From: CAWBJP01 sp963789165
GTDB taxonomy: Bacteria > Actinomycetota > Acidimicrobiia > IMCC26256 > BP-133
Assembly: GCA_963789165.1 (NCBI GenBank)
Contig: CAWBJP010000002.1
Location: forward strand, 248,001 to 312,000
Direction: 5' to 3'
Length of the DNA stretch: 64,000 nucleotides
The first letter of the stretch is position 1, and each line of letters begins with the position of its first letter. Below are positions 1-9,243 of the stretch, in pieces. The notes below the pieces were generated by a model, which was not told where the DNA came from, searched no databases, and worked only from the letters and a program-made list of their open reading frames with translations. The translations under genes were made by a program, and so were the position numbers.

Positions 1-1536
1 GACGAGAAGTTCCTCGTCGACCGGCTGTCCAAGGACAAGGCCGCCTTCGTCTACCTGGCCCGCAAGGTCGACGAGGCCACCGCCGAGGCGGTGCGCAAGC
101 TGGAGCTGCCCGGGGTCGACTTCCTCCCCGAGTCGAAGCGGTTCTATCCCTCCGGGCCCCTCGCCGGTCCCATCCTCGGCTCGGTCGGCCTCGACAACCA
201 GGGCCTGTCCGGGCTGGAAGTGGCCTACGAGAAGACGCTGGCGGGCCAGGTGGGCGAGATCGTGATGGAACAGGACCCCCAGGGCCGGGAGATCCCCCAG
301 GGCCGGGAGTCGTTCCGGCCCTCGCTGCGGGGCCACGACCTGGTGCTCACCATCGACCAGTCCCTGCAGTACGAAGTGGAGCAGGCCCTGGTGGCCGAGG
401 TGGCGGCCGCCACCGCCAAGGGGGGCACGGCGGTGGTGACCGACACCCGCTCCGGCGCCATCCTGGCCATGGCCAACGTCACCGGCGACGGGGGCGGGGC
501 CGCCCGGCCGGCGGCCAACACGGAGAAGAACCGGGCGGTGACCGACGTCTACGAGCCCGGGTCGACCAACAAGGTCATCACCATGGCCGGGGCCCTGGAA
601 GAGGGGCTGGTCACCCCCGATACCCGCTTCACCGTCCCGGACAAATACCAGGTGGGCAACCACCTGTTCTCCGACCACGATCCCCACCCGCCCATCGACT
701 GGTCGGTGACCGACATCCTCACGCAGTCCTCCAACGTGGGGACGATCATGGTGGCCCAGAAGCTGGGCAAGGACCGCCTCGACCACTACCTACGGGGCTT
801 CGGTTTCGGGAAGAAGACGGGGTTGCGCTTCCCCGGGGAGGCGAGCGGGTTGCTGCTCGATCCCGACGACTGGTGGGTGACCTCGATGGGGACGGTGCCC
901 ATCGGCAACGGCCTGGCCGTCTCAGCCCTGCAGATGCTCCAGGTCTACATGGCCATCGCCAATGGCGGCGTGTGGCGCCCGCCCATGCTGGTGGCGGCGA
1001 CCCTCGACGCGGCCGGGGGACGCCACGACATCGCTCCCGGCGAGCCCCGCCGGGTCATCTCCCCCCGGACCGCGGCCCAGCTCAACCAGATGCTGCGCAA
1101 CGTGGTGCGGGAGGGGACCGGGACCAACGCCGCCATCCCCGGCTACACGGTGGCCGGGAAGACGGGCACGGCCCGCAAGCCCCTGGAGGGCGCCCGGGGT
1201 TATTCCGGCAACTACGTCGCCTCCTTCGTGGGGTTCGTCCCCGCGGAAGATCCCAGGCTGGCCGCCGTCGTCATCCTCGACGAACCCACCCCCATCTACG
1301 GGGCCCAGGTGGCCGCCCCCGTGTTCTCCCGGATCATGCAGTACGCCCTGCGTCTGGAACGCATCCCCTCGCCGCCGCCCACACCCTCGCCGCTGTCCGT
1401 CCCGCCCACGGGTGTACCTGCGGGGACCGCGGGCGGCGGTACCCTTCCCCCGGGGACGGGGCTGTCCCCAAAGGAACATCAGGGGATCGCCGGCCGGACC
1501 AGGTGCCGGCTCCGAGCAGATAGGGACTCCTCGGGC
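1..1536 (+). CDS. ftsI: FtsI / class B penicillin-binding protein, 5' end outside window
   Basis: Septal peptidoglycan transpeptidase that cross-links peptide stems during division; membrane-anchored with a periplasmic catalytic domain. The frame is open from base 1, so the N-terminal anchor and most of the dimerisation domain lie outside the window. Counting from base 1, the catalytic tetrad STNK is at residues 188-191, SSN at 243-245 and KTG at 387-389, all intact. The transpeptidase domain ends near base 1350 and is followed by a Pro/Thr-rich tail. No stop codon separates it from murE in the same frame, so the boundary at 1536 is only my choice of murE start. A true FtsI-MurE fusion is possible, but a lost stop or base error is equally possible because other genes here carry frame errors. 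First of the run ftsI-murE-murF-mraY. Confidence 0.9.
1452..1469 (+). repeat. degenerate copy of the GC-rich hairpin element at the ftsI/murE junction
   Basis: A GGGG-ACGGGGCTG-TCCCC palindrome resembles the hairpin element found elsewhere in this window but has a four-base loop. It lies where the ftsI stop codon would be expected. Similarity is weak, so membership is tentative. Confidence 0.35.
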
Positions 1537-3165
1537 GTGCTGCTCCAACAGCTGCTCGACGCCGTCGACGTGATCGAGCTGCGGGGCGACCCGCGCACCG
1601 AGGTGGCGTCCGTGACCTTCGACAGTCGCCGGGTCGCACCCGGCGGGCTGTTCTTCTGTGTCCCCGGAGAGCGGACCGACGGTCACGACCACGCGCCCGC
1701 GGCGGTCGCCGCCGGGGCCGGCGTCCTCCTGGTTGAGCGGTTTCTGGACCTTCCCCCGGGGCCCGGGGTGTCCCCGACAACACCAGCCCAGGTCCGGGTC
1801 GGTTCGGTGCGGGCCGCGATGGCCCCGGTGGCCGCCGCCTTCTACGGCCGCCCCTCCAGGAAGCTCGGGGTGCTCGGTGTGACCGGCACCAACGGCAAGA
1901 CCACCACCACCTACCTGCTGGAGGCGATCGCCCGGGCCGCCGGTCTGGTGCCCGGCGTGGTGGGCACGGTGGAGACCCGGATCGACGGGGTGGCGCTGCC
2001 CGGCGAGCGGACCACGCCCGAGGCGCCCGACCTCCAGGCCCTCTTCGCCCGGATGGTCGACGCGGGCGTCGACGTGGCCGCCGTGGAGGTCTCCTCCCAC
2101 GCCCTCGCCCTCCACCGGGTGGACGCCACCTGGTTCTCTGCCGCCTGTTTCACCAACCTCTCGCACGACCACCTCGACTTCCACACCGACCTGGAGGACT
2201 ACTTCGAGACCAAGGCCAGCCTCTTCGACCCCGGTCGCACGGCCGCCGCGGCGGTGAACCTCGACGACACCCACGGGGCGGTGCTGGCCCGGCGCTGTGT
2301 CGAGGCGGGGATTCCGCTCACCACTTTCGGCCGGGCCACCCCGGAGGCGCTGGTGCGGGCGGAGTCGGTCGCCGTCAGCGCCCGGGGCAACGTCTTCCAT
2401 CTGGTGACCCCGGACGACACCGTGCCCGTGCAATCGCCCCTGGTGGGGCGCTTCAACGTGGCCAACGCTCTGGCCGCGGCGGCCACCGCCCTGGCTGCCC
2501 GGTTGCCCCTCGAAGCGGTGGCAAAGGGACTTTCCGCTCCCGTGCTCGTTCCCGGCCGCATGGAGCGGATCGATGCCGGCCAATCCTTCCCGGTGCTCGT
2601 CGACTACGCCCACAGCCCGGACGGTCTCGACGCCGTCCTGCGCGCCGCCCGCGGCCTGGTGCGCGGATCCGGACGGCTGGTGGTCGTCTTCGGGGCCGGC
2701 GGCGACCGGGACAGGGCCAAGCGGCCGGCCATGGGCAAGGTGGCGGCCATGGTGGCCGACTCCGTGTGGATCACCTCCGACAACCCCCGGTCCGAGGATC
2801 CCCTCACCATCGCCGAGGAGGTGGCGCGGGGCGTCCACGACGTCGGGGGCCACGTCGGGATGGTGCTCGACCGGCGGGCGGCCATCCGGGCGGCGATGTA
2901 CGACCTCGCCGCGGGCGACGTGCTCGTCATCGCGGGCAAGGGCCACGAGACGGGCCAGACGGCCATGGGGGTCACGACTCCCTTCGACGACCGGGAGGTC
3001 GCCCGGGAGGAACTGGCCCGGCTCGGCTGGGAGCCCGGGGCCCGGGGTGTCCCCGACGTGGAGCCCGGGGCCCGGGGTGTCCCCGACGTGGAGCCCGGGG
3101 CCCGGGGTGTCCCCGACGTGGAGCCCGGGGCCCGGGGTGTCCCCGACGTGGGACTGGCCGAATGA
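1537..3165 (+). CDS. murE: UDP-MurNAc-tripeptide synthetase MurE (meso-DAP adding)
   Basis: Cytoplasmic Mur ligase that adds the third stem amino acid. The ATP loop GTNGKTTT has its lysine near residue 121. The motif DNPR near residue 415 is the one that marks meso-diaminopimelate use in this family. The start is uncertain: GTG 1537 gives a normal N-terminus, but the frame is continuous with ftsI upstream. Two oddities come from the GC-rich hairpin element. One copy at 1755-1777 adds a PGPGVSP stretch in the N-terminal domain, and four 30-bp copies at 3031-3150 form the C-terminus as repeats of EPGARGVPDV just before the stop. The stop overlaps the murF ATG by 4 bases, which suggests coupled translation. 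Confidence 0.93.
   Translation: MLLQQLLDAVDVIELRGDPRTEVASVTFDSRRVAPGGLFFCVPGERTDGHDHAPAAVAAGAGVLLVERFLDLPPGPGVSPTTPAQVRVGSVRAAMAPVAAAFYGRPSRKLGVLGVTGTNGKTTTTYLLEAIARAAGLVPGVVGTVETRIDGVALPGERTTPEAPDLQALFARMVDAGVDVAAVEVSSHALALHRVDATWFSAACFTNLSHDHLDFHTDLEDYFETKASLFDPGRTAAAAVNLDDTHGAVLARRCVEAGIPLTTFGRATPEALVRAESVAVSARGNVFHLVTPDDTVPVQSPLVGRFNVANALAAAATALAARLPLEAVAKGLSAPVLVPGRMERIDAGQSFPVLVDYAHSPDGLDAVLRAARGLVRGSGRLVVVFGAGGDRDRAKRPAMGKVAAMVADSVWITSDNPRSEDPLTIAEEVARGVHDVGGHVGMVLDRRAAIRAAMYDLAAGDVLVIAGKGHETGQTAMGVTTPFDDREVAREELARLGWEPGARGVPDVEPGARGVPDVEPGARGVPDVEPGARGVPDVGLAE
1755..1777 (+). repeat. GC-rich hairpin element inside murE
   Basis: Exact 23-bp copy of the dispersed element: CCCGGGGC followed by the hairpin CGGGG-TGT-CCCCG and A. 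It is read in a phase that yields PGPGVSP and does not break the frame. Confidence 0.8.
3031..3150 (+). repeat. four tandem 30-bp copies of the hairpin element at the murE 3' end
   Basis: Four identical 30-bp units (3031-3060, 3061-3090, 3091-3120, 3121-3150), each holding the 23-bp element plus GAG and CGTG flanks. Each unit encodes EPGARGVPDV, in a different phase from the copy at 1755. Perfect identity suggests recent tandem expansion. Confidence 0.95.
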
Positions 3166-4549
3166 GACTCACCCTGCGCGAGGTCGCTACCGCCACCGGA
3201 GGAGACATCCTCGGCGGGGATCCGGACCTGGTGGTCGACTCGGTGTCGGTCGACAGCCGCGGGATCGATCCCGGGGCGCTGTTCGTGGCTCTCCGGGCGG
3301 AGCGTGACGGCCACGACTTCGCGGCCGGCGCCGTGGCCGCCGGCGCCGCCGCCGTGCTCGTTGAGCGGCCCGTGGCCGGCCTGTCCGCCCCGACGGGGGT
3401 TGTGCGGGTGGGGGACTCGGGGGTCGCGCTGTCCGCCCTGGGAGCCCACGCCCGGGAGGGCCTCCCGGAGTCCGTTCCGGTGGTGGGCATCACCGGCTCG
3501 ACGGGCAAGACATCGACCAAGGACCTGACCGCCAGCTGCGCTCGCCTCCGCCTTCCCCGTCACCGCCAGCCCGGCCTCGTGGAACAACGAGATCGGCGTG
3601 CCCCTCACGCTGCTGGGCACCGACGAGACTTCGGGGGCCGTGGTGCTGGAGATGGGGGCCCGGGGCAAAGGCCACATCGCCGCCCTCTGCGCCATCGCCC
3701 GGCCGACCATCGGCGTGATCACCACCATCGGGATCGCCCACACTGAGTTCTTCGGCACCCGCGACGACGTGGCCCGGGCCAAGGGTGAGCTGGTGGAAGC
3801 CCTGCCTCCGGCCGGCACCGCCATCCTCAACGCCGATGAGGACACCACCCGGGAACTGGTCGCCCGGAGTGCCGCTCCCGTGCTCACCGCGGGTTCCACC
3901 GCCGGGGCCGACGTGCGGTTCTCGGACGTCGTACTTGACGATGAGCTCCGTCCCTCCTTCCGGTTGCAGACCCCGTGGGGCGGCGTCGAAGTGGGGCCGC
4001 TGACGGTCCGGGGCGCCCACCAAGCCATGAACGCCGCCTTCGCCATGGCCGTGGCCGGCGTCCTCGGGGTGAGCCCCGAGGTGGCGGCGGAAGGGCTGGC
4101 GCAGGCCGTCGGCTCCTCCTGGCGGATGGAGCTGCACGCGCACGACCGGCGGCCTGCTGGTCCTGAATGATGCCTACAACGCCAACCCCTCTTCGATGCG
4201 GGCGGCACTCCACGCCCTGGCCGCGCTGGGCTCCGGCCGGCGCTTCGCCGTCCTCGGGCACATGGCCGAGCTGGGAGACCAGTCCGACAACTTCCATCGC
4301 CTCATCGGGCGGCAGGCCGGCAGCAGCCTTCTCCGGATGCTCATCGTGGTCGGGCGGGAGGCGGCAGCCATCGCCGAGGCGGCCCGGGCCGCTGGTGTCG
4401 ACGTCGTCGAGGTCGACACCGCCGACGAGGCCCTGGCCGTGGTTTCGGGCGAGGTCCTGCCCGGCGACGCCGTGCTCGTCAAGGCCAGCCGGGTGGTGGG
4501 GCTGGAAGCCCTGGCGGCCGCCCTGACGGATTGGGCGCCGCCCCGGTGA
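3162..4549 (+). CDS. murF: UDP-MurNAc-pentapeptide synthetase MurF, interrupted by two frame changes
   Basis: Adds D-Ala-D-Ala to UDP-MurNAc-tripeptide. The ATG overlaps the murE stop. The N-terminal domain and ATP loop (GSTGKTSTKD) read in one frame to about 3535. The middle domain (NNEIG, then EMGARGKGHI) reads in the next frame from about 3538. After about 4141 the C-terminal domain (NDAYNANPSSM) reads in the third. Removing one base near 3535-3537 and one near 4141 restores a continuous protein of about 461 residues, and the spacing between conserved motifs then matches family members that I recall. I treat both as single-base insertions in the sequence, not true decay, because murF is essential and the coding signal is intact on both sides. 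The end overlaps the mraY GTG. Confidence 0.9.
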
Positions 4550-5583
4550 TCTCGCTCCTCCTGGCCGCCGCCACGAGCCTCGTGCTCGCCCTGATCGGGA
4601 CGCCGTTCCTGATCCGGCTGCTCCGGGCCCGGGGCATCGGACAGCTCATCCGGGAGGACGGGCCCTCGGGCCATCAGACCAAGGCCGGCACACCGACCAT
4701 GGGCGGCATCGCCATTCTGGGCGGGACGGTGGGCGGCTACCTGGTGGGCAGCCTCCGCCCGGGTGGTGACGGGCTGTCGCCGCCCGGGCTGTGCCTGCTC
4801 GGCCTGGTGCTGAGCCTGGGCGCGGTCGGCTTCATCGACGACTACCTGGGCATCCGCTTCCAGCGCAACCTCGGGCTCAACAAGCGGGCCAAGTCGGCCG
4901 GCCAGCTGGTGGTGGCGGCGGTCTTCGCCGTCCTGGCCGTGAACTGGATCGGCGTGTCCACCCATGTGGCCTTCACCCGCGACCTCGGGCTCGATCTCGG
5001 CGGGTGGGGCTTCGGCGTGTGGGCGGTGGTGATCATCATCGCCACGGCTAACGCCGTGAACCTCACCGACGGGCTGGACGGCCTGGCCTCGGGCTCTTCC
5101 GCTTTCGTGGCCGCCGCCTTCGTGATCATCGCCTTCTGGCAGGTGCGCCACGGCGACCTGTACCAGGTGGACCCGGCCGATGCGCTCGGGCTGGCCGTGG
5201 TGGCCGCCGCCGTCCTCGGGAGCTGCGCCGGCTTCCTGTGGTGGAACGCGGCGCCGGCCCGCATCTTCATGGGCGACACCGGTTCGCTGGCCCTCGGTGG
5301 CGCGCTGGCCGGCCTCGCCCTGCTCACCCGGACCCACCTGCTGCTGCCCGTCCTGGGCGGGCTGTTCGTGCTCGAGACGGTGTCGGTGGTCATCCAGGTG
5401 GTGTCGTTCCGGGGCTTCAAGCGCCGGGTCTTCCGCATGGCCCCCATCCACCACCACTTCGAGCTGGCGGGCTGGCCGGAGTTCACCGTCATCGTGCGCT
5501 TCTGGCTCATCACCGGCCTGTTCGTGGCCTTCGGCCTCGGGCTGTTCTACGCCGACTTCATCGCCTCCGGAGCCCTCGATTGA
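4546..5583 (+). CDS. mraY: Phospho-MurNAc-pentapeptide translocase MraY
   Basis: Polytopic membrane enzyme that transfers phospho-MurNAc-pentapeptide to undecaprenyl phosphate to make lipid I. About 345 residues with roughly ten hydrophobic segments. Family motifs seen: TPTMGG near the N-terminus, FIDDYLG, NLTDGLDGLA with the Mg-binding aspartates, FMGDTGS, and PIHHHFE near the C-terminus. GTG 4546 is chosen because it overlaps the murF TGA, as at most junctions in this cluster; an in-frame TTG at 4531 is an alternative. Confidence 0.95.
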   Translation: MISLLLAAATSLVLALIGTPFLIRLLRARGIGQLIREDGPSGHQTKAGTPTMGGIAILGGTVGGYLVGSLRPGGDGLSPPGLCLLGLVLSLGAVGFIDDYLGIRFQRNLGLNKRAKSAGQLVVAAVFAVLAVNWIGVSTHVAFTRDLGLDLGGWGFGVWAVVIIIATANAVNLTDGLDGLASGSSAFVAAAFVIIAFWQVRHGDLYQVDPADALGLAVVAAAVLGSCAGFLWWNAAPARIFMGDTGSLALGGALAGLALLTRTHLLLPVLGGLFVLETVSVVIQVVSFRGFKRRVFRMAPIHHHFELAGWPEFTVIVRFWLITGLFVAFGLGLFYADFIASGALD

Positions 5584-5586
5584 CAC

Positions 5587-5635
5587 GAGGTGGGCGCGCT
5601 TGAGGCCCTCACCGGGCGCCGATCGCGCCCACCTC
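5587..5635 (+). repeat. 49-bp palindromic element spanning the murD start
   Basis: A 12-bp perfect stem, GAGGTGGGCGCG (5587-5598) with CGCGCCCACCTC (5624-5635), encloses a 25-base loop that contains the TTG start of murD. A homologous 49-bp element, identical at about 37 of 49 positions, lies at 25983-26031. As RNA the stem would include the likely GAGG ribosome-binding site, so translation of murD may be restrained (inference). Confidence 0.75.
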
Positions 5636-6928
5636 CTCGTCATCGGACTAGGGGTGACCGGTGAGGCCGTCGCCGCCCGGGCGATCAGCGACGGGCCCGT
5701 CACCGTGATCGAGGACCGCCCCGACGCCGCGGGGGTCGCCGAGCGCGCCGCCCGGCTGGAGGCCCTCGGCGTGCAGGTGGTGGGCGCGCCCGCGCCGGCC
5801 GAGCTCGCCCGGCTGGTGGAGGCGGCGGACGTCGTCGTCCCCAGCCCGGGTGTGCCCGAGGCGCATCCCGTCTACGGCCTGGCCGACGCCGCCGGCGTCC
5901 CGATTCTCTCCGAGATCGAGCTGGCGGCCACCGCGGCCCGGGATCTCGGGAAGACGCTCGTCGCCATCACGGGCACGAACGGCAAGACGACGGTCACCAC
6001 CCTCATCGCGGAAATGCTGACGGCGGCGGGCATGAAGGCCGTCGCCGCCGGGAACATCGGCCGGCCCCTGATCGACGCCGTCCACGACCCCGTCGACGTC
6101 GTCGTGGCCGAGGTGTCCTCCTTCCAGTTGCGGTTCACGCGTGAGTTCCGTCCCCGGGTGGCCGTGTTCCTCAACGCGGCCGACGACCACCTGGACTGGC
6201 ACCCCAACTTCGACGCCTACGTGGCGGCCAAGGCGAAGATTTTCGCCAACCAGGCCGGCGACGACCTCCTCGTCTACAACCTCGACGACCCGGCGGTGGC
6301 CCGGGCGGCGGAGGCCGCCCCCGCCCGCACGGCCGGATTTCACCTCGGCCAGCCCCTGGTGGTGCCGGTCAGCGACCTGCGCCGGTGTGCCCCCCATGAC
6401 GTGGCCAACGCCCTGGCCGCCTCCGCGGCTGCCCTCGACCTCGGCGCTCCGGTCGATTCGGTGGCCCAGGTGCTGCGGTCGTTCGCGGGGCTCCCCCACC
6501 GGACGACTCCGGTGGGCCAAACTCGGGGCGTGACCTTCGTGGACGACTCCAAGGCCACGAACCCCCATGCCGCCCTGGCCGCCATCTCCGGCTACGACTC
6601 CGTGGTGCTCGTGGCCGGTGGCCGAAACAAGGGCCTTGACCTGTCCGTGCTCGCCACCCGGGCCGACCGCATGCGGGCCGTAGTGGCTATCGGTGAGGCG
6701 GCGGGCGAGGTCGTCGCCGCCTTCGAGGGCCTCGTCCCGGTGGCGGAGGCGGGCTCCATGGCCGAAGCAGTCCGGAGCGCGGCCGCCCGAGCCGAGCCGG
6801 GCGACACCGTCCTGCTCTCGCCGGCCTGCGCTTCGTTCGACTGGTATCCGGGCTACGCCGCCCGGGGCGACGACTTCGCCGCCTGCGTGGCGACCCTGAT
6901 CGAGGAGTGCGGTGGGGACGAGGGCTGA
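5600..6928 (+). CDS. murD: UDP-MurNAc-L-Ala:D-Glu ligase MurD
   Basis: Mur ligase that adds D-glutamate. About 442 residues. An N-terminal Rossmann motif (VIGLGVTGE) comes first, then the ATP loop ITGTNGKTT, then the C-terminal domain with FVDDSKATNPHA. The likely start is TTG 5600, preceded by GAGG at 5587-5590; no ATG or GTG in frame lies between the mraY stop and the first conserved residues. The first dozen residues are encoded by a palindromic repeat. The 3' end overlaps ftsW by 17 bases. Confidence 0.93.
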   Translation: MRPSPGADRAHLLVIGLGVTGEAVAARAISDGPVTVIEDRPDAAGVAERAARLEALGVQVVGAPAPAELARLVEAADVVVPSPGVPEAHPVYGLADAAGVPILSEIELAATAARDLGKTLVAITGTNGKTTVTTLIAEMLTAAGMKAVAAGNIGRPLIDAVHDPVDVVVAEVSSFQLRFTREFRPRVAVFLNAADDHLDWHPNFDAYVAAKAKIFANQAGDDLLVYNLDDPAVARAAEAAPARTAGFHLGQPLVVPVSDLRRCAPHDVANALAASAAALDLGAPVDSVAQVLRSFAGLPHRTTPVGQTRGVTFVDDSKATNPHAALAAISGYDSVVLVAGGRNKGLDLSVLATRADRMRAVVAIGEAAGEVVAAFEGLVPVAEAGSMAEAVRSAAARAEPGDTVLLSPACASFDWYPGYAARGDDFAACVATLIEECGGDEG

Positions 6929-8165
6929 AGCCCCGCCCCGACCCCGCAAGCCCTCCGGGCCCCGGGCCCGGTCGCGCCCCGAGCCGGCTCCGTCCCGGCC
7001 GCGACGGCCGCCGGCGGGCATCGGCAAAGCGATCCGGGCCGTGCGCGCCGTCTGGCGGGAAGGCGGTCAGGCCCGTCCACCCGCCTATTACGCCCTCCTC
7101 TCCAACATCCTGGTCCTCAACCTGGTCGGCCTGGTCATGGTCCTGTCCTCGTCGTCCGTCGAGGCCCTGGCCAACTACGGGTCGTCCTGGCTCTTCTTCA
7201 AGCGCCAGTTCCTGTGGACCATCCTCGGCCTGGTGGCGATGGCCGCCGCCTCCCGCTTCGACTACCGGCGTCTCCAGCGCCATGTCGGGCTGCTGCTGGT
7301 CGCCTCCGCCGCCCTGCTGATCCTGGTGCTCGTGCCCGGTGTGGGCGTTGCCGCCAACGGCTCCACCCGCTGGCTCGGTATCGGCGCCCTGCGGTTCCAG
7401 CCCTCGGAGCTGGCCAAGCTGGCCATCCTCGTCTACGCCGCCGACGTCCTCACCCGCCGCGCCCCGCTGGTGGGCGACTGGCGGGAGGTGCTGCGACCGG
7501 TCGTCATGGTGCTCTGCTTCTTCGGGGCCCTGGTCATGCTCCAGCCCGACATGGGCACCACCATCGTGATGTCCATCCTCACCGGCAGCGTCCTGTTCGT
7601 CGGCGGCCTGCGGATGCGTCACCTGGTCACCTTGGGGGTGTGTGGCGTCAGCGCCGGAGCCGTGCTGGCTGTCGTCGAGCCCTACCGGCGGGCCCGGCTC
7701 CTGTCGTTCATCGACCCCTTCTCCGCCGTTCACGCCCAGGCCGGCGGCTACCAGGTGGCCCAGTCGCTCATCGCCCTCGGCAGCGGCGGCTGGACGGGGG
7801 TGGGGCTCGGGGCCGGCCGGGCCAAGTGGCTGTTCCTGCCCAACGCCCACACCGACTTCATCTTCGCCGTCATCGGCGAGGAGCTCGGCCTGGTGGGCTG
7901 CGCCCTGGTGGTCTTCCTCTTCGGGGCCCTCACCGTGTTCGGCATCCGGACCGCCCTGCGGGCCCCCGACCGGTTCGGGACCCTGCTGGCCGCCGGAATC
8001 ACCGGGTGGGTGGTGGGCCAGGCGCTGGTCAATATCGGAGCCGTCACCGGGTTGCTGCCGGTGACGGGCGTGCCCCTGCCGTTCGTGTCGTTCGGCGGAT
8101 CGGCCCTGCTCTTCACCATGGCCGCCGCCGGCGTGCTGCTCAACGTCGCCCGCCAGGGCCGGTGA
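6912..8165 (+). CDS. ftsW: Lipid II flippase/glycosyltransferase FtsW (SEDS family)
   Basis: SEDS membrane protein that polymerises septal peptidoglycan with FtsI. About 417 residues: a basic, proline-rich cytoplasmic N-terminus of about 45 residues, then about ten hydrophobic segments. Family signatures include GSTRWLGIGALRFQPSELAKL, the segment around PDMGT, and FVSFGGSAL near the C-terminus. GTG 6912 starts inside the end of murD. Position between murD and murG is the classic dcw position. Confidence 0.95.
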   Translation: MGTRAEAPPRPRKPSGPRARSRPEPAPSRPRRPPAGIGKAIRAVRAVWREGGQARPPAYYALLSNILVLNLVGLVMVLSSSSVEALANYGSSWLFFKRQFLWTILGLVAMAAASRFDYRRLQRHVGLLLVASAALLILVLVPGVGVAANGSTRWLGIGALRFQPSELAKLAILVYAADVLTRRAPLVGDWREVLRPVVMVLCFFGALVMLQPDMGTTIVMSILTGSVLFVGGLRMRHLVTLGVCGVSAGAVLAVVEPYRRARLLSFIDPFSAVHAQAGGYQVAQSLIALGSGGWTGVGLGAGRAKWLFLPNAHTDFIFAVIGEELGLVGCALVVFLFGALTVFGIRTALRAPDRFGTLLAAGITGWVVGQALVNIGAVTGLLPVTGVPLPFVSFGGSALLFTMAAAGVLLNVARQGR

Positions 8166-8166
8166 G

Positions 8167-9243
8167 GTGACGTTCGCCATGGTGACGGGCGGGGGAACCG
8201 GAGGCCACGTGTATCCCGGGCTGGCCCTGGCCGAAGCCCTGGTGGCCCGGGGCCACGACCGGTCCTCCATTCACTGGGTGGGCAGCGCCCGTGGCCTGGA
8301 GGCCACCGCCGTGCCCGCCGCCGGCTTCAGTATCGACCTCCTGCCCGGCCGGGGGCTCCAACGCCGCCTTACGGCGGAGAACATCTCCGTGGCCGGCCAG
8401 ACCGTGACGGCGGTGGTCCGGGCCACCCGCCTGGTGCGCCGCCGGCGGCCCAAGGTGGTGGTAGGGGTCGGCGGCTACGCCTCCCTGCCCTGCATCCTGG
8501 CCGCCCGGGCGCTGCGCATCCCGGTCGTCGTCCACGAGCAGAACGCCGCTCCCGGTCTGGCCAACCGCATCGCCGTCCGCCTCGGTTCCCGGGCCGCCGT
8601 TTCCCTGCCGGGGACCCCGCTGGCCGGTGCGGTGGTGACGGGCAACCCGGTCCGAGCGGCGGTGGCCGGCGTCGTACGCGATCCGGCGTCCACGCCGCCG
8701 CTGGTGGTCATCTTCGGCGGGAGCCTCGGGGCCCGGCGCCTCAACCAGGCGGCACTCGGCCTCTACGACCTGTGGCGGTCCCGGGACGACGTCGCCGTCC
8801 ATCACGTGAGCGGCGCCGCCGGCCACGATGAGACCGTTGCCGCCCTGGACGGCTTGCGCCGGCCGGGTGACCGGCTCGATTACCACCTCGTCCGCTACGA
8901 GGACGACATGCCCCGCCTCTACGCCACGGCCACGCTGATGGTGTGCCGGGCCGGCGCCACCACCGTGGCCGAACTGGCGGTGGCCGGGGTGCCGTCGGTG
9001 CTGGTGCCCCTGCCCGGAGCCCCCGGCGACCACCAGACCCACAACGCCCTGGCCCTGGTGGAGGCGGGCGCCGGGGTACTGGTGCCCGACGGCGAATGCG
9101 ACGGCGCCCGCCTGGCCGCCGAGCTCGCTCCGCTGCTCGGCGATCCGGCCCGGCTCGGTGCCATGGGCAAGGCCGCCACCGGCGTCGGGCATCCCGACGC
9201 CGCCGACCGCCTGGCCGACCTGGTGGAAGACGCGGCACGGTGA
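8167..9243 (+). CDS. murG: UDP-GlcNAc:lipid I GlcNAc transferase MurG
   Basis: Peripheral membrane GT-B glycosyltransferase that makes lipid II. About 358 residues. The N-terminal GGGTGGHVYP loop and the C-terminal UDP-GlcNAc site with CRAGATTVAEL and GDHQTHNA are intact. GTG 8167 follows the ftsW stop by one base; the 3' end overlaps murC by 4 bases. Confidence 0.96.
   Translation: MTFAMVTGGGTGGHVYPGLALAEALVARGHDRSSIHWVGSARGLEATAVPAAGFSIDLLPGRGLQRRLTAENISVAGQTVTAVVRATRLVRRRRPKVVVGVGGYASLPCILAARALRIPVVVHEQNAAPGLANRIAVRLGSRAAVSLPGTPLAGAVVTGNPVRAAVAGVVRDPASTPPLVVIFGGSLGARRLNQAALGLYDLWRSRDDVAVHHVSGAAGHDETVAALDGLRRPGDRLDYHLVRYEDDMPRLYATATLMVCRAGATTVAELAVAGVPSVLVPLPGAPGDHQTHNALALVEAGAGVLVPDGECDGARLAAELAPLLGDPARLGAMGKAATGVGHPDAADRLADLVEDAAR

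Noticed and set aside
922..2946. Long open frame on the minus strand opposite ftsI and murE
   Set aside because: It mirrors the codon pattern of real genes on the other strand, shows no known motif, and is typical of GC-rich DNA. The same applies to long antisense frames at 47009-49387 (+) and 58171-61179 (-).
3162..4549. Programmed frameshifting in murF and other interrupted genes
   Set aside because: The sites share no slippery motif, structure or common context, and affect about fourteen unrelated genes. Single-base errors are simpler.
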